A program made the position numbers and the translations under genes. Shown one piece after another: positions 1-5,396 of a stretch of 7,569 bases of DNA. Each line of letters begins with the position of its first letter. Position 1 is the stretch's first letter. The notes beneath the pieces are model-generated. The model had not been told where the DNA came from. It saw only the letters and a list, made by a program, of their open reading frames with translations, and ran no database searches. This DNA is from Clostridia bacterium (GTDB lineage: Bacteria > Bacillota > Peptococcia > DRI-13 > DTU073): contig JAQVYD010000065.1 in the NCBI GenBank assembly GCA_028709105.1, forward strand, positions 1 through 7,569, read 5' to 3'.

Positions 1-516
1 GAACTTCGGGATTTAGAAGGAGAGGCGATTCCGAATAAGGTTATTGTCAAAGGGACTTTGCATAAACAAATTTATTATGTTTCTGCTGTTGATGATCAAC
101 TTCGCGAATTATCTGTAGATGAACCTTTTACCGAGTTCATTCATATTGAGGGGACACAAAAAGGTGATGTGGTAAATGTTTCCGGCAGAATTGAATATGT
201 GAATGTAGAGGCAAAAGCTACTATTCCCACTACGAGATGGCGTCAGACAGCTGTCTTGGAAATCAGGGCTAAGGTGACGGAAACTGAGGAAATTACCGTG
301 GTGACAGCGGTCAGAGGTATTGAGGTTCCTTCTGTTTGTCCTCCCGGAGAAACTTTTGATTATGTCATTCAGCAAGGAGATACTTTATATTCAATCGCTA
401 CCAGATACGGAGTTACGGTGAGGGCCATTCTCGCCGTCAATCCACAAATTACTAATCCTAATCGGATTTCTGTTGGGCAGATGATTAAAGTGCCTTGTCC
501 TTCGGGGATGGGATAA
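1..516 (+). CDS. SPOCS/DUF3794 and LysM domain protein, SipL-like (5' end cut off)
   Basis: The 3' part of a gene running in from the left edge; 171 residues are visible. The frame is open from base 1, and the codons before the TTG at 58 already encode domain sequence (KVIVKGTLHKQIYYV), so that TTG is not the start. Visible residues 1 to about 108 match the DUF3794/SPOCS fold, with the typical VIVKG, HKQIYYV, IEYV and VLEIRAKV strands. A short Cys/Pro linker follows, then a LysM domain at about 120-166 (YVIQQGDTLYSIATRYGVT, NPNRISVGQMIKVP). In the family, SPOCS-LysM proteins such as C. difficile SipL bind SpoIVA and tether the coat to the forespore, and LysM binds peptidoglycan. There is no membrane segment in the visible part. 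The number of SPOCS repeats upstream is unknown, so it could be a full SipL or a shorter paralogue. A terminator follows at once and spoIIR lies downstream, consistent with a sporulation role. Confidence 0.85.
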   Translation, partial: ELRDLEGEAIPNKVIVKGTLHKQIYYVSAVDDQLRELSVDEPFTEFIHIEGTQKGDVVNVSGRIEYVNVEAKATIPTTRWRQTAVLEIRAKVTETEEITVVTAVRGIEVPSVCPPGETFDYVIQQGDTLYSIATRYGVTVRAILAVNPQITNPNRISVGQMIKVPCPSGMG

Positions 517-554
517 CGTATAAAAGTCTGGGATGAGGGAAAAGGGAAGTATCC

Positions 555-582
555 AAAAGGGTCTTGTGCGACCCTTTTTTTT
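555..582 (+). terminator. Rho-independent terminator of the SPOCS-LysM gene
   Basis: A perfect 9-bp stem (AAAAGGGTC at 555-563 with GACCCTTTT at 570-578) has a 6-base loop and runs into a T tract ending at 582. It lies 38 bases after the stop codon, so it separates the SPOCS-LysM gene from spoIIR, which must have its own promoter. Confidence 0.9.
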
Positions 583-620
583 ATTATGAAGATAAAGATA
601 ATTAAAAAAGATGATTAAAA

Positions 621-676
621 ACGCCTTCGGGTGTCAATACTGGTAAGAGCATAAGTTTAGCGGCAAAGCTTTAAAC
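621..676 (+). other. Two small hairpins in the spoIIR leader
   Basis: Two potential hairpins lie between the terminator and the spoIIR ribosome binding site. The first is ACGCC-TTCG-GGTGT (621-634), five pairs including one G-U, closed by a C(UUCG)G tetraloop. The second pairs GTTTAGC (655-661) with GC-TT-TAAAC (668-676), with a two-base bulge. Neither has a T tract, so they are not terminators. I could not match the segment to a known riboswitch class. They may be chance structures in a promoter region. Confidence 0.3.
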
Positions 677-699
677 AGAAGAAGGGGAGGCGGTAGGAT

Positions 700-1293
700 A
701 TGAAAAAAAGGGTTATTTGGGGGGGAGTGGTTTGGCTCATCGTTTGTGCTCTCTTTTGTTTGTTTACGGTCGAGACTAAAACACCGCCTTTGATTAGATT
801 ACATCTGCTGGCCAATAGTGATAGCTTGGAAGATCAAGAGTTGAAATATAAAGTGCGGGATGAACTGATTAAGGTAATGCAGAAGGAATTTGGTGAGTCT
901 AAAAGTTTAACGGAATCCAGAACCATCCTATTAAGACATTTGCCCGATATAGAAAAGAGGGCTGAGGAATATATTGCTCAGGAAGGCTATGCTTATCAAG
1001 TACAAGCTGTTTATGGAAAGTTCAGTTTCCCCTTAAGGGATTATGGCGCTTTTATTCTTCCGGCTGGCAAATATGAAGCTTTAAGGTTAATTATAGGGGA
1101 AGGGAAAGGGGCTAATTGGTGGTGTGTTCTTTTCCCCCCTCTTTGCTTTGTCGAGGGAGAAAAAAGTTTGTGTTTGGAAAGTGACTTTGCCGAGATTTTG
1201 GAACAAAGTCAGCGTGAAGGTAAAACCATTAAGCTAAAGCCAACCTTGAAAGTGGTGGAGATGTGGCAGAAGACTTTTGTGAAAAACAAGTGA
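700..1293 (+). CDS. spoIIR: Stage II sporulation protein R
   Basis: SpoIIR is made in the forespore, exported into the intermembrane space and activates the mother-cell protease SpoIIGA, which cleaves pro-sigma-E. The 197-residue protein begins with a basic MKKR and a hydrophobic segment at about 6-23, acting as signal peptide or anchor. Family hallmarks follow: LIRLHLLANSDS (31-42), the DQELKYKVRD stretch (45-54), and the near-invariant NWWCVLFPPLCF (139-150) with paired Trp and two Cys. The length is in the normal range and no key motif is missing. The ATG at 700 is preceded by AAGGGGAGG at 682-690, a strong ribosome site with a 9-base spacer. The gene is monocistronic, bounded by terminators on both sides. 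SpoIIR is normally sigma-F driven, but I could not place a convincing sigma-F promoter in the 117 bases upstream. Confidence 0.96.
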   Translation: MKKRVIWGGVVWLIVCALFCLFTVETKTPPLIRLHLLANSDSLEDQELKYKVRDELIKVMQKEFGESKSLTESRTILLRHLPDIEKRAEEYIAQEGYAYQVQAVYGKFSFPLRDYGAFILPAGKYEALRLIIGEGKGANWWCVLFPPLCFVEGEKSLCLESDFAEILEQSQREGKTIKLKPTLKVVEMWQKTFVKNK

Positions 1294-1343
1294 ATGTTTG
1301 TAGCTATCCCACAATAATGTGTTATAATTTATTTGAAAAAGTG

Positions 1344-1387
1344 AAAGATAAGAAAGGCTAGTGTCAGACTAGCCTTTCTTATCTTTT
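1344..1387. terminator. Bidirectional terminator between spoIIR and the L,D-transpeptidase gene
   Basis: A perfect 19-bp inverted repeat (left arm 1344-1362, right arm 1368-1386) encloses a 5-base loop GTCAG. The core is GGCTAGT/ACTAGCC, and the outer parts are A-rich on the left and T-rich on the right. The right arm ends in TTTT on the plus strand. On the minus strand the left flank gives TTTCACTTTTT. The hairpin sits 50 bases after the spoIIR stop and 14 bases from the stop of the minus-strand gene, so it can end both convergent transcripts. Confidence 0.9.
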
Positions 1388-1400
1388 AGAAGGTGGCGGC

Positions 1401-1745
1401 TTAGAGGATGATTACCGGTGTTCCTAAATGAACTAGGGGAAAAATGCTTTCGATATTATGATTATGCATACGGATACAGCCTAGAGAAACAGCGTTACCA
1501 ATGCAAGAAGGGTTGTTAGTTCCATGAATCCCATAATTAGGCTTACTAAGACCTAGCCATCTCGTGCCATAGACCTGACGTCCGTCCATAATTTTTTTAT
1601 TGATGATACTCCATGTTCCTAAGGGTGAAGGGGTATTGGGTTTGCCGATAGCGATAGGGAAAGAGTTATAAAGTTGTTGCCGTTGGTAGAGGTAGAGCCG
1701 TCTTTCTCGTAAATTAATAGTGATGGAGACGCTATTTGCAGACAA
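1401..1745 (-). CDS. Minimal YkuD-type L,D-transpeptidase
   Basis: The predicted role is L,D-transpeptidation of peptidoglycan stem peptides (3-3 crosslinks or protein anchoring). The protein has 114 residues, essentially only the YkuD catalytic domain. It shows ITINLRERRLYLY (9-20), the conserved PSPLGTW (39-45), YGIHGTNNPSCIG (71-83) with the active-site His at 74, and SLGCIRMHN (87-95) with catalytic Cys90 and Arg92, all intact. There is no signal peptide, membrane segment or LysM domain, whereas B. subtilis YkuD (about 164 residues) carries an N-terminal LysM. The start is a TTG, chosen because it lies 4 bases after a 9-base Shine-Dalgarno match (1750-1758); the only nearby ATG, upstream, hits a stop after two codons. 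It converges on spoIIR and is divergent from the phosphate transporter gene. How it reaches the wall without an export signal is unclear; a sporulation role, with action from the mother cell, is inference. Confidence 0.9.
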   Translation of the reverse strand: MSANSVSITINLRERRLYLYQRQQLYNSFPIAIGKPNTPSPLGTWSIINKKIMDGRQVYGTRWLGLSKPNYGIHGTNNPSCIGNAVSLGCIRMHNHNIESIFPLVHLGTPVIIL

Positions 1746-1749
1746 AACA

Positions 1750-1758
1750 GATCACCTC
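1750..1758 (-). promoter_or_regulatory. Extended Shine-Dalgarno site fixing the TTG start of the L,D-transpeptidase
   Basis: Read on the minus strand this is GAGGTGATC, a nine-base perfect complement of the 16S rRNA 3' end. It is followed by four bases and then the TTG start. It makes the rare start codon credible and excludes a longer N-terminus. Confidence 0.8.
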
Positions 1759-1769
1759 ATTTTTGTTTT

Positions 1770-1799
1770 ATTATATGCGTAATCGTGTCTTAAAGACAA
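1770..1799 (-). promoter_or_regulatory. Candidate promoter of the L,D-transpeptidase gene
   Basis: On the minus strand TTGTCT (1794-1799) and a consensus TATAAT (1770-1775) are separated by 18 bases, a sigma-A-like arrangement ending 11 bases before the Shine-Dalgarno site. The -10 also reads GCATATAATA, resembling the CATA-type -10 of sporulation sigma-E/K promoters, but I see no matching -35 for those. A transcript from here would have a short leader. Confidence 0.5.
1786..1798. repeat. Perfect 6-1-6 inverted repeat overlapping the -35 element
   Basis: TGTCTT-A-AAGACA is a perfect palindrome covering most of the candidate minus-strand -35 hexamer. Its size and position fit an operator for a dimeric regulator, but no regulator is encoded nearby and one 13-base palindrome can arise by chance. 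Confidence 0.35.
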
Positions 1800-1822
1800 A
1801 GATATTTGCAAAAGGCTGTTCA

Positions 1823-1842
1823 TTACTAATAAAAAATAGTAA
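1823..1842. repeat. Inverted repeat TTACTA-8-TAGTAA upstream of the Na/Pi transporter
   Basis: Six-base arms (1823-1828 and 1837-1842) flank an A-rich 8-base spacer, 41 bases before the transporter start codon. It lies where that gene's promoter must be. A weak -35-like TTGCAA at 1806-1811 has only A-rich -10 candidates (around 1829-1835). It could be an operator. I see no clear PhoB/PhoP box array here. Confidence 0.3.
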
Positions 1843-1883
1843 GATACATAGAGGGAATTTTTTTACCAAAGGGGTTTGGAGAG

Positions 1884-3551
1884 ATGACAATTAATTATCA
1901 ACAGATGGCTTTTTATGCTTTAGGCGGGTTAGCCTTCTTCCTATTTGGTGTAAAATATATGTCTGACGCTTTGCAGAATGTTGCCGGGGATAAGCTTCAT
2001 TCTTTTTTGGAAAAGGGGACAAAGACTCCACTGCGTGGTGCTTTGTTGGGGGCGCTAATCACGGCGATTATTCAAAGCAGTTCCGGGACTACGGTGTTGA
2101 CAGTCGGTCTGGTTAATTCCGGGCTTTTGACTTTACGTCAAGCTATTGGCGTAATTATGGGAGCGAATATCGGAACAACAGTAACGGCTTATCTCATCGG
2201 TTTCAAATTAGAACATTATGCGCTGCCGATCTTAGCCGTAGGAGTTTTTTTGCTGTTTTTCTTCAAAAATAAAAAAGTGACGAATGTAGGACAGGTTCTT
2301 TTTGGGCTTGGTCTGCTTTTTTATGGGATTGAGACAATGGGTAAAGGGCTTAAACCATTAAAAGAAATGGACTTTTTTATTAATCTGATGGTTAATATTG
2401 GCGATCATACTTTGCTGGGAGTGTTGGTAGGAACAATTTTTACAGGTCTTGTGCAGAGCAGTAGTGCCACGATCGGTGTCTTGCAAGAACTGGCTTATCA
2501 GGGGGCGATTACTTATAATCAGGCGGTTCCCATCCTTTTCGGGGACAATATCGGGACTACGATCACTGCCCTTTTAGCCTCTGTTGGGACCTCCGTTGCG
2601 GCAAGAAGGACGGCCTTGACTCATAGTATGTTTAATTTGCTAGGAACGTTAATTTTCTTGCCTTTGTTTATGTTGGGCATCTTCCCGGAAATGGTGCGTT
2701 TGTTTACAAATTACATTTGTTTCTTTTTACCGGGTTTTGAGGGGACGTGGGAGGTTCTTAATATCAAAATGCAGCTGGCCCAGACCCATGGTGTTTTTAA
2801 TATCAGTAATACCTTAATTCAACTGCCTTTTGTTTCTGTTCTGGCGGCATTAGTTACTAAGTTTGTCCCAGGGGAAGATGTTTTTGCGAATTTTGCCCCT
2901 CAATATCTGGAACCGCGTCTGCTCACTAATCCCCCCGTTGCGTTAAGACAGGCTGGGCGGGAGGTTATCCGGATGGGGAATTTGGCGAAACAGTCTTTAG
3001 GGTATGCTACCACATATTTCTTCATGGAATTGAAAACGGAAGCTGAAAAAGCAAGTCAGATCGAAACCGTGATTAATAATCTCCAGAGGAAAATAACAGA
3101 TTATATTGTGAAAATTTCCGCGAAAAAGCTTGCCGAGGAAGATAACAATTACGCCTATATGTATGTGCAGGCAATCATTGACATCGAGAGGGTAGGCGAC
3201 CATACGGAAAACATCGTCGAATTAACGGAGTCGCGCATTAAGAAGAATATCCATTTTTCTGAAGAAGCCATGCTGGATATTCGGAAGATGTTTGAGCAAA
3301 CCCTCAAGATGTATGAGCAAGCTGTGCAGTGTCTTGAGAAGCGTGACCATTGGTTGGCACATGAGGTTGTGAATAAAGATGATGAAATAGATGAAATGGA
3401 AAAAAACTTTCGTCGTACACATATTGCTCGTCTTAATGAAGGAACGTGTAATGGTGAATCCGGGGCTATTTATTTAGATGTTTTAAGCAGTCTGGAACGA
3501 ATCGGGGACCATGCGGTGAATATTGCCCAGTATGTACTGGGGCAAAAATAA
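1884..3551 (+). CDS. Na+/phosphate cotransporter family protein with C-terminal PhoU-like domain
   Basis: An inner-membrane transporter of the Na/Pi-cotransporter family (NptA/YjbB type), 555 residues, full length. The N-terminal part to about 330 has two inverted Na_Pi_cotrans repeats, each with the family signature: QSSSGTT (64-70) then GANIGTT (93-99), and QSSSAT (191-196) then GDNIGTT (220-226). Multiple hydrophobic helices surround them. Residues from about 350 to 550 form a charged helical PhoU-like domain with two ERxGDH motifs, ERVGDHTENI (435-444) and ERIGDHAVNI (538-547), which in PhoU proteins bind metal clusters. In the family, the QSSS hairpins bind Na+ and phosphate, and the direction may be uptake or efflux depending on the protein. 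The ATG at 1884 follows AAAGGGG (1868-1874) with a 9-base spacer. It stands alone and is divergent from the L,D-transpeptidase gene. No Pst or Pho regulatory gene is adjacent, so true substrate and control remain inference. Confidence 0.93.
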   Translation: MTINYQQMAFYALGGLAFFLFGVKYMSDALQNVAGDKLHSFLEKGTKTPLRGALLGALITAIIQSSSGTTVLTVGLVNSGLLTLRQAIGVIMGANIGTTVTAYLIGFKLEHYALPILAVGVFLLFFFKNKKVTNVGQVLFGLGLLFYGIETMGKGLKPLKEMDFFINLMVNIGDHTLLGVLVGTIFTGLVQSSSATIGVLQELAYQGAITYNQAVPILFGDNIGTTITALLASVGTSVAARRTALTHSMFNLLGTLIFLPLFMLGIFPEMVRLFTNYICFFLPGFEGTWEVLNIKMQLAQTHGVFNISNTLIQLPFVSVLAALVTKFVPGEDVFANFAPQYLEPRLLTNPPVALRQAGREVIRMGNLAKQSLGYATTYFFMELKTEAEKASQIETVINNLQRKITDYIVKISAKKLAEEDNNYAYMYVQAIIDIERVGDHTENIVELTESRIKKNIHFSEEAMLDIRKMFEQTLKMYEQAVQCLEKRDHWLAHEVVNKDDEIDEMEKNFRRTHIARLNEGTCNGESGAIYLDVLSSLERIGDHAVNIAQYVLGQK

Positions 3552-3577
3552 AGGCAGTAAAAAATTAAATATAAAAA

Positions 3578-3602
3578 TTAAGATAAAGAGTAGATATCTT
3601 GA
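3578..3602. repeat. Inverted repeat between the Na/Pi gene and the Mrp operon
   Basis: TTAAGATA (3578-3585) pairs with TATCTTGA (3595-3602) across a 9-base spacer; 7 of 8 pairs are Watson-Crick and one is G-T. It lies 27 bases after the transporter stop and just before the candidate Mrp promoter -10. It is too AT-rich and lacks a proper T tract to be a convincing terminator, so an operator or a weak terminator are both possible. Confidence 0.35.
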
Positions 3603-3620
3603 GTTTAATTATGATAAAAT
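3591..3620 (+). promoter_or_regulatory. Candidate extended -10 promoter of the Mrp operon
   Basis: TGATAAAAT at 3612-3620 fits an extended -10 (TGnTATAAT with one mismatch), 66 bases before the mrpE start. The -35 region is poor (TAGATA at 3591-3596, 18-base spacer), which extended -10 promoters tolerate. It is the best site in the only real gap before the operon, but AT-rich sequence gives such matches readily. Confidence 0.4.
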
Positions 3621-3686
3621 AAAATTTAGGTGAATGGATGAGAGACGGAAAAACAAAAAGGTGCTAAAAAATAAGGTGATATATTT

Positions 3687-4244
3687 ATGGGGACAAAGAA
3701 TGCACTTACAAAAAAAGCACAATTTAAACAATTTGTTATACTTCCTGCAGCTCTTTTTATTTTTTGGATAGTCCTTTCGGGGAAAACTGATTTTAAAAAT
3801 TTAGTGATTGGTTTAATAGCAGCATGTCTTATTCCTTGGCTTTGTAGATCGGTTCTGTGTTTACAGGCAACGACTACTCCCGGGAAGAGTTATGCTGCCT
3901 TTGATCTTCCTTATGGTAAAATATTTGTATATTTATTGTGGCTTTTCTGGGAATTGGTTAAAGCAAATATTGAAGTGGCTTTAATTGTTTTAAATCCGAA
4001 AATGCCTATTAACCCGCAAGTCAGAACATTTAAAAAGACTTTGGATCATCCGGTTGCGCAAACGGTTCTGGCTAAATCGATTATTTTGACACCGGGCACA
4101 ATCACCATTGATGTGGAGGACCATGTTTATACGATTCATGCTTTAACGGAAGGGGCGGCACTTGCTCTTGCTCCGGAGGAAGGAGAAGGAGAGATGCCGG
4201 CTCGTGTCGGTCGTCTCTTCAATGAAGAAGCTGAGGTGAAATAA
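3687..4244 (+). CDS. mrpE: Mrp/Mnh antiporter subunit E
   Basis: A small membrane subunit of the Mrp-type multisubunit Na+(K+)/H+ antiporter (MNHE family; MbhA in archaeal nomenclature). It has 185 residues. Hydrophobic segments lie at about 17-31, 36-53 and 77-102. The family signature follows: VAQTVLAKSIILTPGTITIDV (123-143, key LTPGT) then YTIHAL (148-153). Bacillus MrpE is about 158 residues; the difference here comes from a basic N-terminal lead (KNALTKKAQFK) and an acidic tail (APEEGEGEMP to the end). The ATG at 3687 is preceded by AAGGTGAT at 3673-3680, and no upstream in-frame start looks better. It is the first gene of the operon; the stop is only 2 bases from mrpF. MrpE is not part of the ion path itself and in Bacillus is needed for full activity or assembly. 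Confidence 0.92.
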   Translation: MGTKNALTKKAQFKQFVILPAALFIFWIVLSGKTDFKNLVIGLIAACLIPWLCRSVLCLQATTTPGKSYAAFDLPYGKIFVYLLWLFWELVKANIEVALIVLNPKMPINPQVRTFKKTLDHPVAQTVLAKSIILTPGTITIDVEDHVYTIHALTEGAALALAPEEGEGEMPARVGRLFNEEAEVK

Positions 4245-4246
4245 AA

Positions 4247-4525
4247 ATGGTTTCAGATCAATTGTTGCTGGTTTTTTTGGTGGCGCTTGTGTTTATTGTT
4301 TTTCTGATGCTCTATAGAGTATTAAAGGGCCCCACGGTATTCGACCGTTTGAACGGGTTAGGTGTTATTGGTACTGATGCTATTTTGATTTTAATCTTGA
4401 TTGGCTTTTTGGAAAAACGTGTGGATATGTATATTGATATTGCTATTTCTTATGGAATTTTGGGATTCATTAGTTTAGTGGTGATAGCTAAATATTTTGA
4501 CGGGAAAGGGGACGTTGACCAGTGA
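4247..4525 (+). CDS. mrpF: Mrp/Mnh antiporter subunit F
   Basis: A 92-residue three-helix membrane subunit of the Mrp complex (MrpF_PhaF family). Helices are visible at about 6-24, 40-55 and 63-82. The family signature RVLKGPTVFDRLNGL (24-38) sits in the first loop, and the second conserved block DIAISYGILGFI (64-75) is intact. The length is normal for the family. The ATG at 4247 follows GAGGTGA (4233-4239) with a 7-base spacer. It begins 2 bases after mrpE, and its stop overlaps the mrpG start by 4 bases (GTGA), so translation of the two is probably coupled. Confidence 0.92.
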   Translation: MVSDQLLLVFLVALVFIVFLMLYRVLKGPTVFDRLNGLGVIGTDAILILILIGFLEKRVDMYIDIAISYGILGFISLVVIAKYFDGKGDVDQ

Positions 4526-4821
4526 AAACACTAGCGCTTATTTTTTTGCTCAGTGGTTTTTTCTTTATTACTGTAGCGGCTTTAGGCGTGATTCGTTTCC
4601 CTGACTTTTATACACGGTTGCATGCCGCCGGGAAGGGCGATACATTGGGGATAGCTCTTTTTGTCATCGGTTTAGCCATTCATAATGGTTTTAATTTGGT
4701 TAGTTTTAAACTTCTTTTAATTGTCCTGTTTATCTTTTTAGCCAATCCTATCGGGGGACATGTTTTGAGTAGGGCTGCTTTCAAGTCCGGTCTTAAGCCT
4801 TGGACGAGGAAGGGGGAATAA
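4522..4821 (+). CDS. mrpG: Mrp/Mnh antiporter subunit G
   Basis: A 99-residue three-helix subunit (MnhG_PhaG family). The signature ALGVIRFPDFYTRLHAAGKG (20-39), continuing into DTLG, is fully conserved and NPIGGHVLSRAAF (75-87) closes the domain. Helices lie at about 3-22, 41-53 and 59-75. The start is GTG at 4522, overlapping the mrpF stop; the site AAAGGGGA lies about 10 bases upstream. The basic tail (KSGLKPWTRKGE) is probably cytoplasmic. The gene stops directly in front of the next one. Confidence 0.93.
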   Translation: MKTLALIFLLSGFFFITVAALGVIRFPDFYTRLHAAGKGDTLGIALFVIGLAIHNGFNLVSFKLLLIVLFIFLANPIGGHVLSRAAFKSGLKPWTRKGE

Positions 4822-4824
4822 GTG

Positions 4825-5070
4825 ATGTTGGGCATATTTTTATTGGTATTTCTTTTATTTCTAATGATGACCACCGGGATTTCTGCGCTTTTTGCCCGCG
4901 ACCTTTTGGCTTCCATCATTATGTTTAGTGCCTTTAGCTTTTTGGCTGTGCTTACTTCTCTTACCCTAGGGTCACCTGATGTTGCTTTTACGGAAGCTGT
5001 AATCGGTGTTGTGTCCACGACTTTTTTTGTGGTAGCTCTCGAACGAATGAAGAGGGGGAGTTCTAAGTGA
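4825..5070 (+). CDS. DUF4040 / MbhD-like subunit (first half of the MrpA C-terminal tail)
   Basis: An 81-residue protein with three hydrophobic helices (about 2-18, 24-45, 57-71). It matches the DUF4040/MbhD domain, which in Bacillus-type MrpA is part of the C-terminal membrane tail. The diagnostic motif is SPDVAFTEAVIGVVSTT (49-65), with the conserved Asp51 and Glu55 that structural work on Mrp/Mbh complexes places in a buried ion pathway. Here it is a separate small gene, as mbhD is in archaeal Mbh operons. Two starts are possible: GTG at 4822, abutting the mrpG stop, or ATG at 4825. I chose ATG because GAGGAAGGGGG (4806-4816) then has an 8-base spacer. The stop overlaps the next start by 4 bases. 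Confidence 0.88.
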   Translation: MLGIFLLVFLLFLMMTTGISALFARDLLASIIMFSAFSFLAVLTSLTLGSPDVAFTEAVIGVVSTTFFVVALERMKRGSSK

Positions 5071-5396
5071 AAGCACTGCGGATGGGGGCCTTATTCGTTC
5101 TTTTGTTGATGGCGGAGGTTATGTTTATTAGTGCAGGTGCTTTGCCGCAATTATACGATCCTCAATCGGCGGCAGCGACTCATGTCGCTGATCGCTATAT
5201 CGCGGATGCTGTTGAGGAGACGGGCTCACCGAACTTTGTTACGGCGGTACTGGCTGATTATCGAGGTTATGATACCTTAGGTGAAACGACAGTTATTTTT
5301 ACGGCTGGTTTAGCTACTGTCTTATTATTAAGGGTTTCCAAAGGCTCGGCTTCGAAAAGAGAAGGGGATTCTGCAGCGGAGGAGGAACAGGTATGA
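5067..5396 (+). CDS. MbhE-like subunit (second half of the MrpA C-terminal tail)
   Basis: A 109-residue protein corresponding to the last part of Bacillus MrpA (MbhE domain). An N-terminal hydrophobic helix (6-22) is followed by a polar segment (27-55), then the strongly conserved NFVTAVLADYRGYDTLGETT (56-75), key residues ADYRGYDTLGE, leading into a second helix (76-90). The tail is charged (KREGDSAAEEEQV). The start is GTG at 5067, overlapping the previous stop; AGAGGGGGAG (5051-5060) lies 6 bases upstream. The stop overlaps the ATG of the next gene (ATGA). Databases often label such proteins MnhB-like or hydrogen gas-evolving hydrogenase subunit E. By motif it is the MrpA C-terminus, not MrpB, which is the next gene. 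Confidence 0.87.
   Translation: MKALRMGALFVLLLMAEVMFISAGALPQLYDPQSAAATHVADRYIADAVEETGSPNFVTAVLADYRGYDTLGETTVIFTAGLATVLLLRVSKGSASKREGDSAAEEEQV

Noticed and set aside
58..516. Treating the TTG at 58 as the start of a complete LysM protein
   Set aside because: The frame is open upstream and bases 1-57 encode recognisable DUF3794 sequence leading into the same strand, with no ribosome site before the TTG. The gene is truncated by the window.
621..676. c-di-GMP (GEMM) riboswitch in the spoIIR leader, suggested by GCGGCAAAGC
   Set aside because: Only the GCAAAGC-like piece resembles the class. The conserved partner segments and the second helix are missing, and the region is too short.
1298..1328. 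Promoter-like TTGTAG-19-TATAAT just before the bidirectional terminator, which would give a tiny RNA
   Set aside because: The spacer is long, the -35 is weak, and the transcript would be a few tens of bases ending in the terminator hairpin. AT-rich spacer sequence explains it.
1786..1842. Pho box array upstream of the Na/Pi transporter
   Set aside because: I looked for repeated TTAACA-like hexamers at 11-base spacing and found no regular series, only isolated partial matches.
3634..3771. A 45-codon open frame (ATG at 3634) overlapping the start of mrpE, with AGGTGA just before it
   Set aside because: The putative ribosome site leaves almost no spacer, the peptide is Lys/Asn/Leu-rich like random AT-rich sequence, and most of it overlaps mrpE in another frame. 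A leader peptide cannot be excluded but is not supported.
4680..5018. A 112-codon minus-strand open frame across mrpG and the MbhD-like gene
   Set aside because: It lies antisense to two well-recognised genes, has no domain resemblance and a Lys/Arg/Thr-rich composition typical of a shadow frame.
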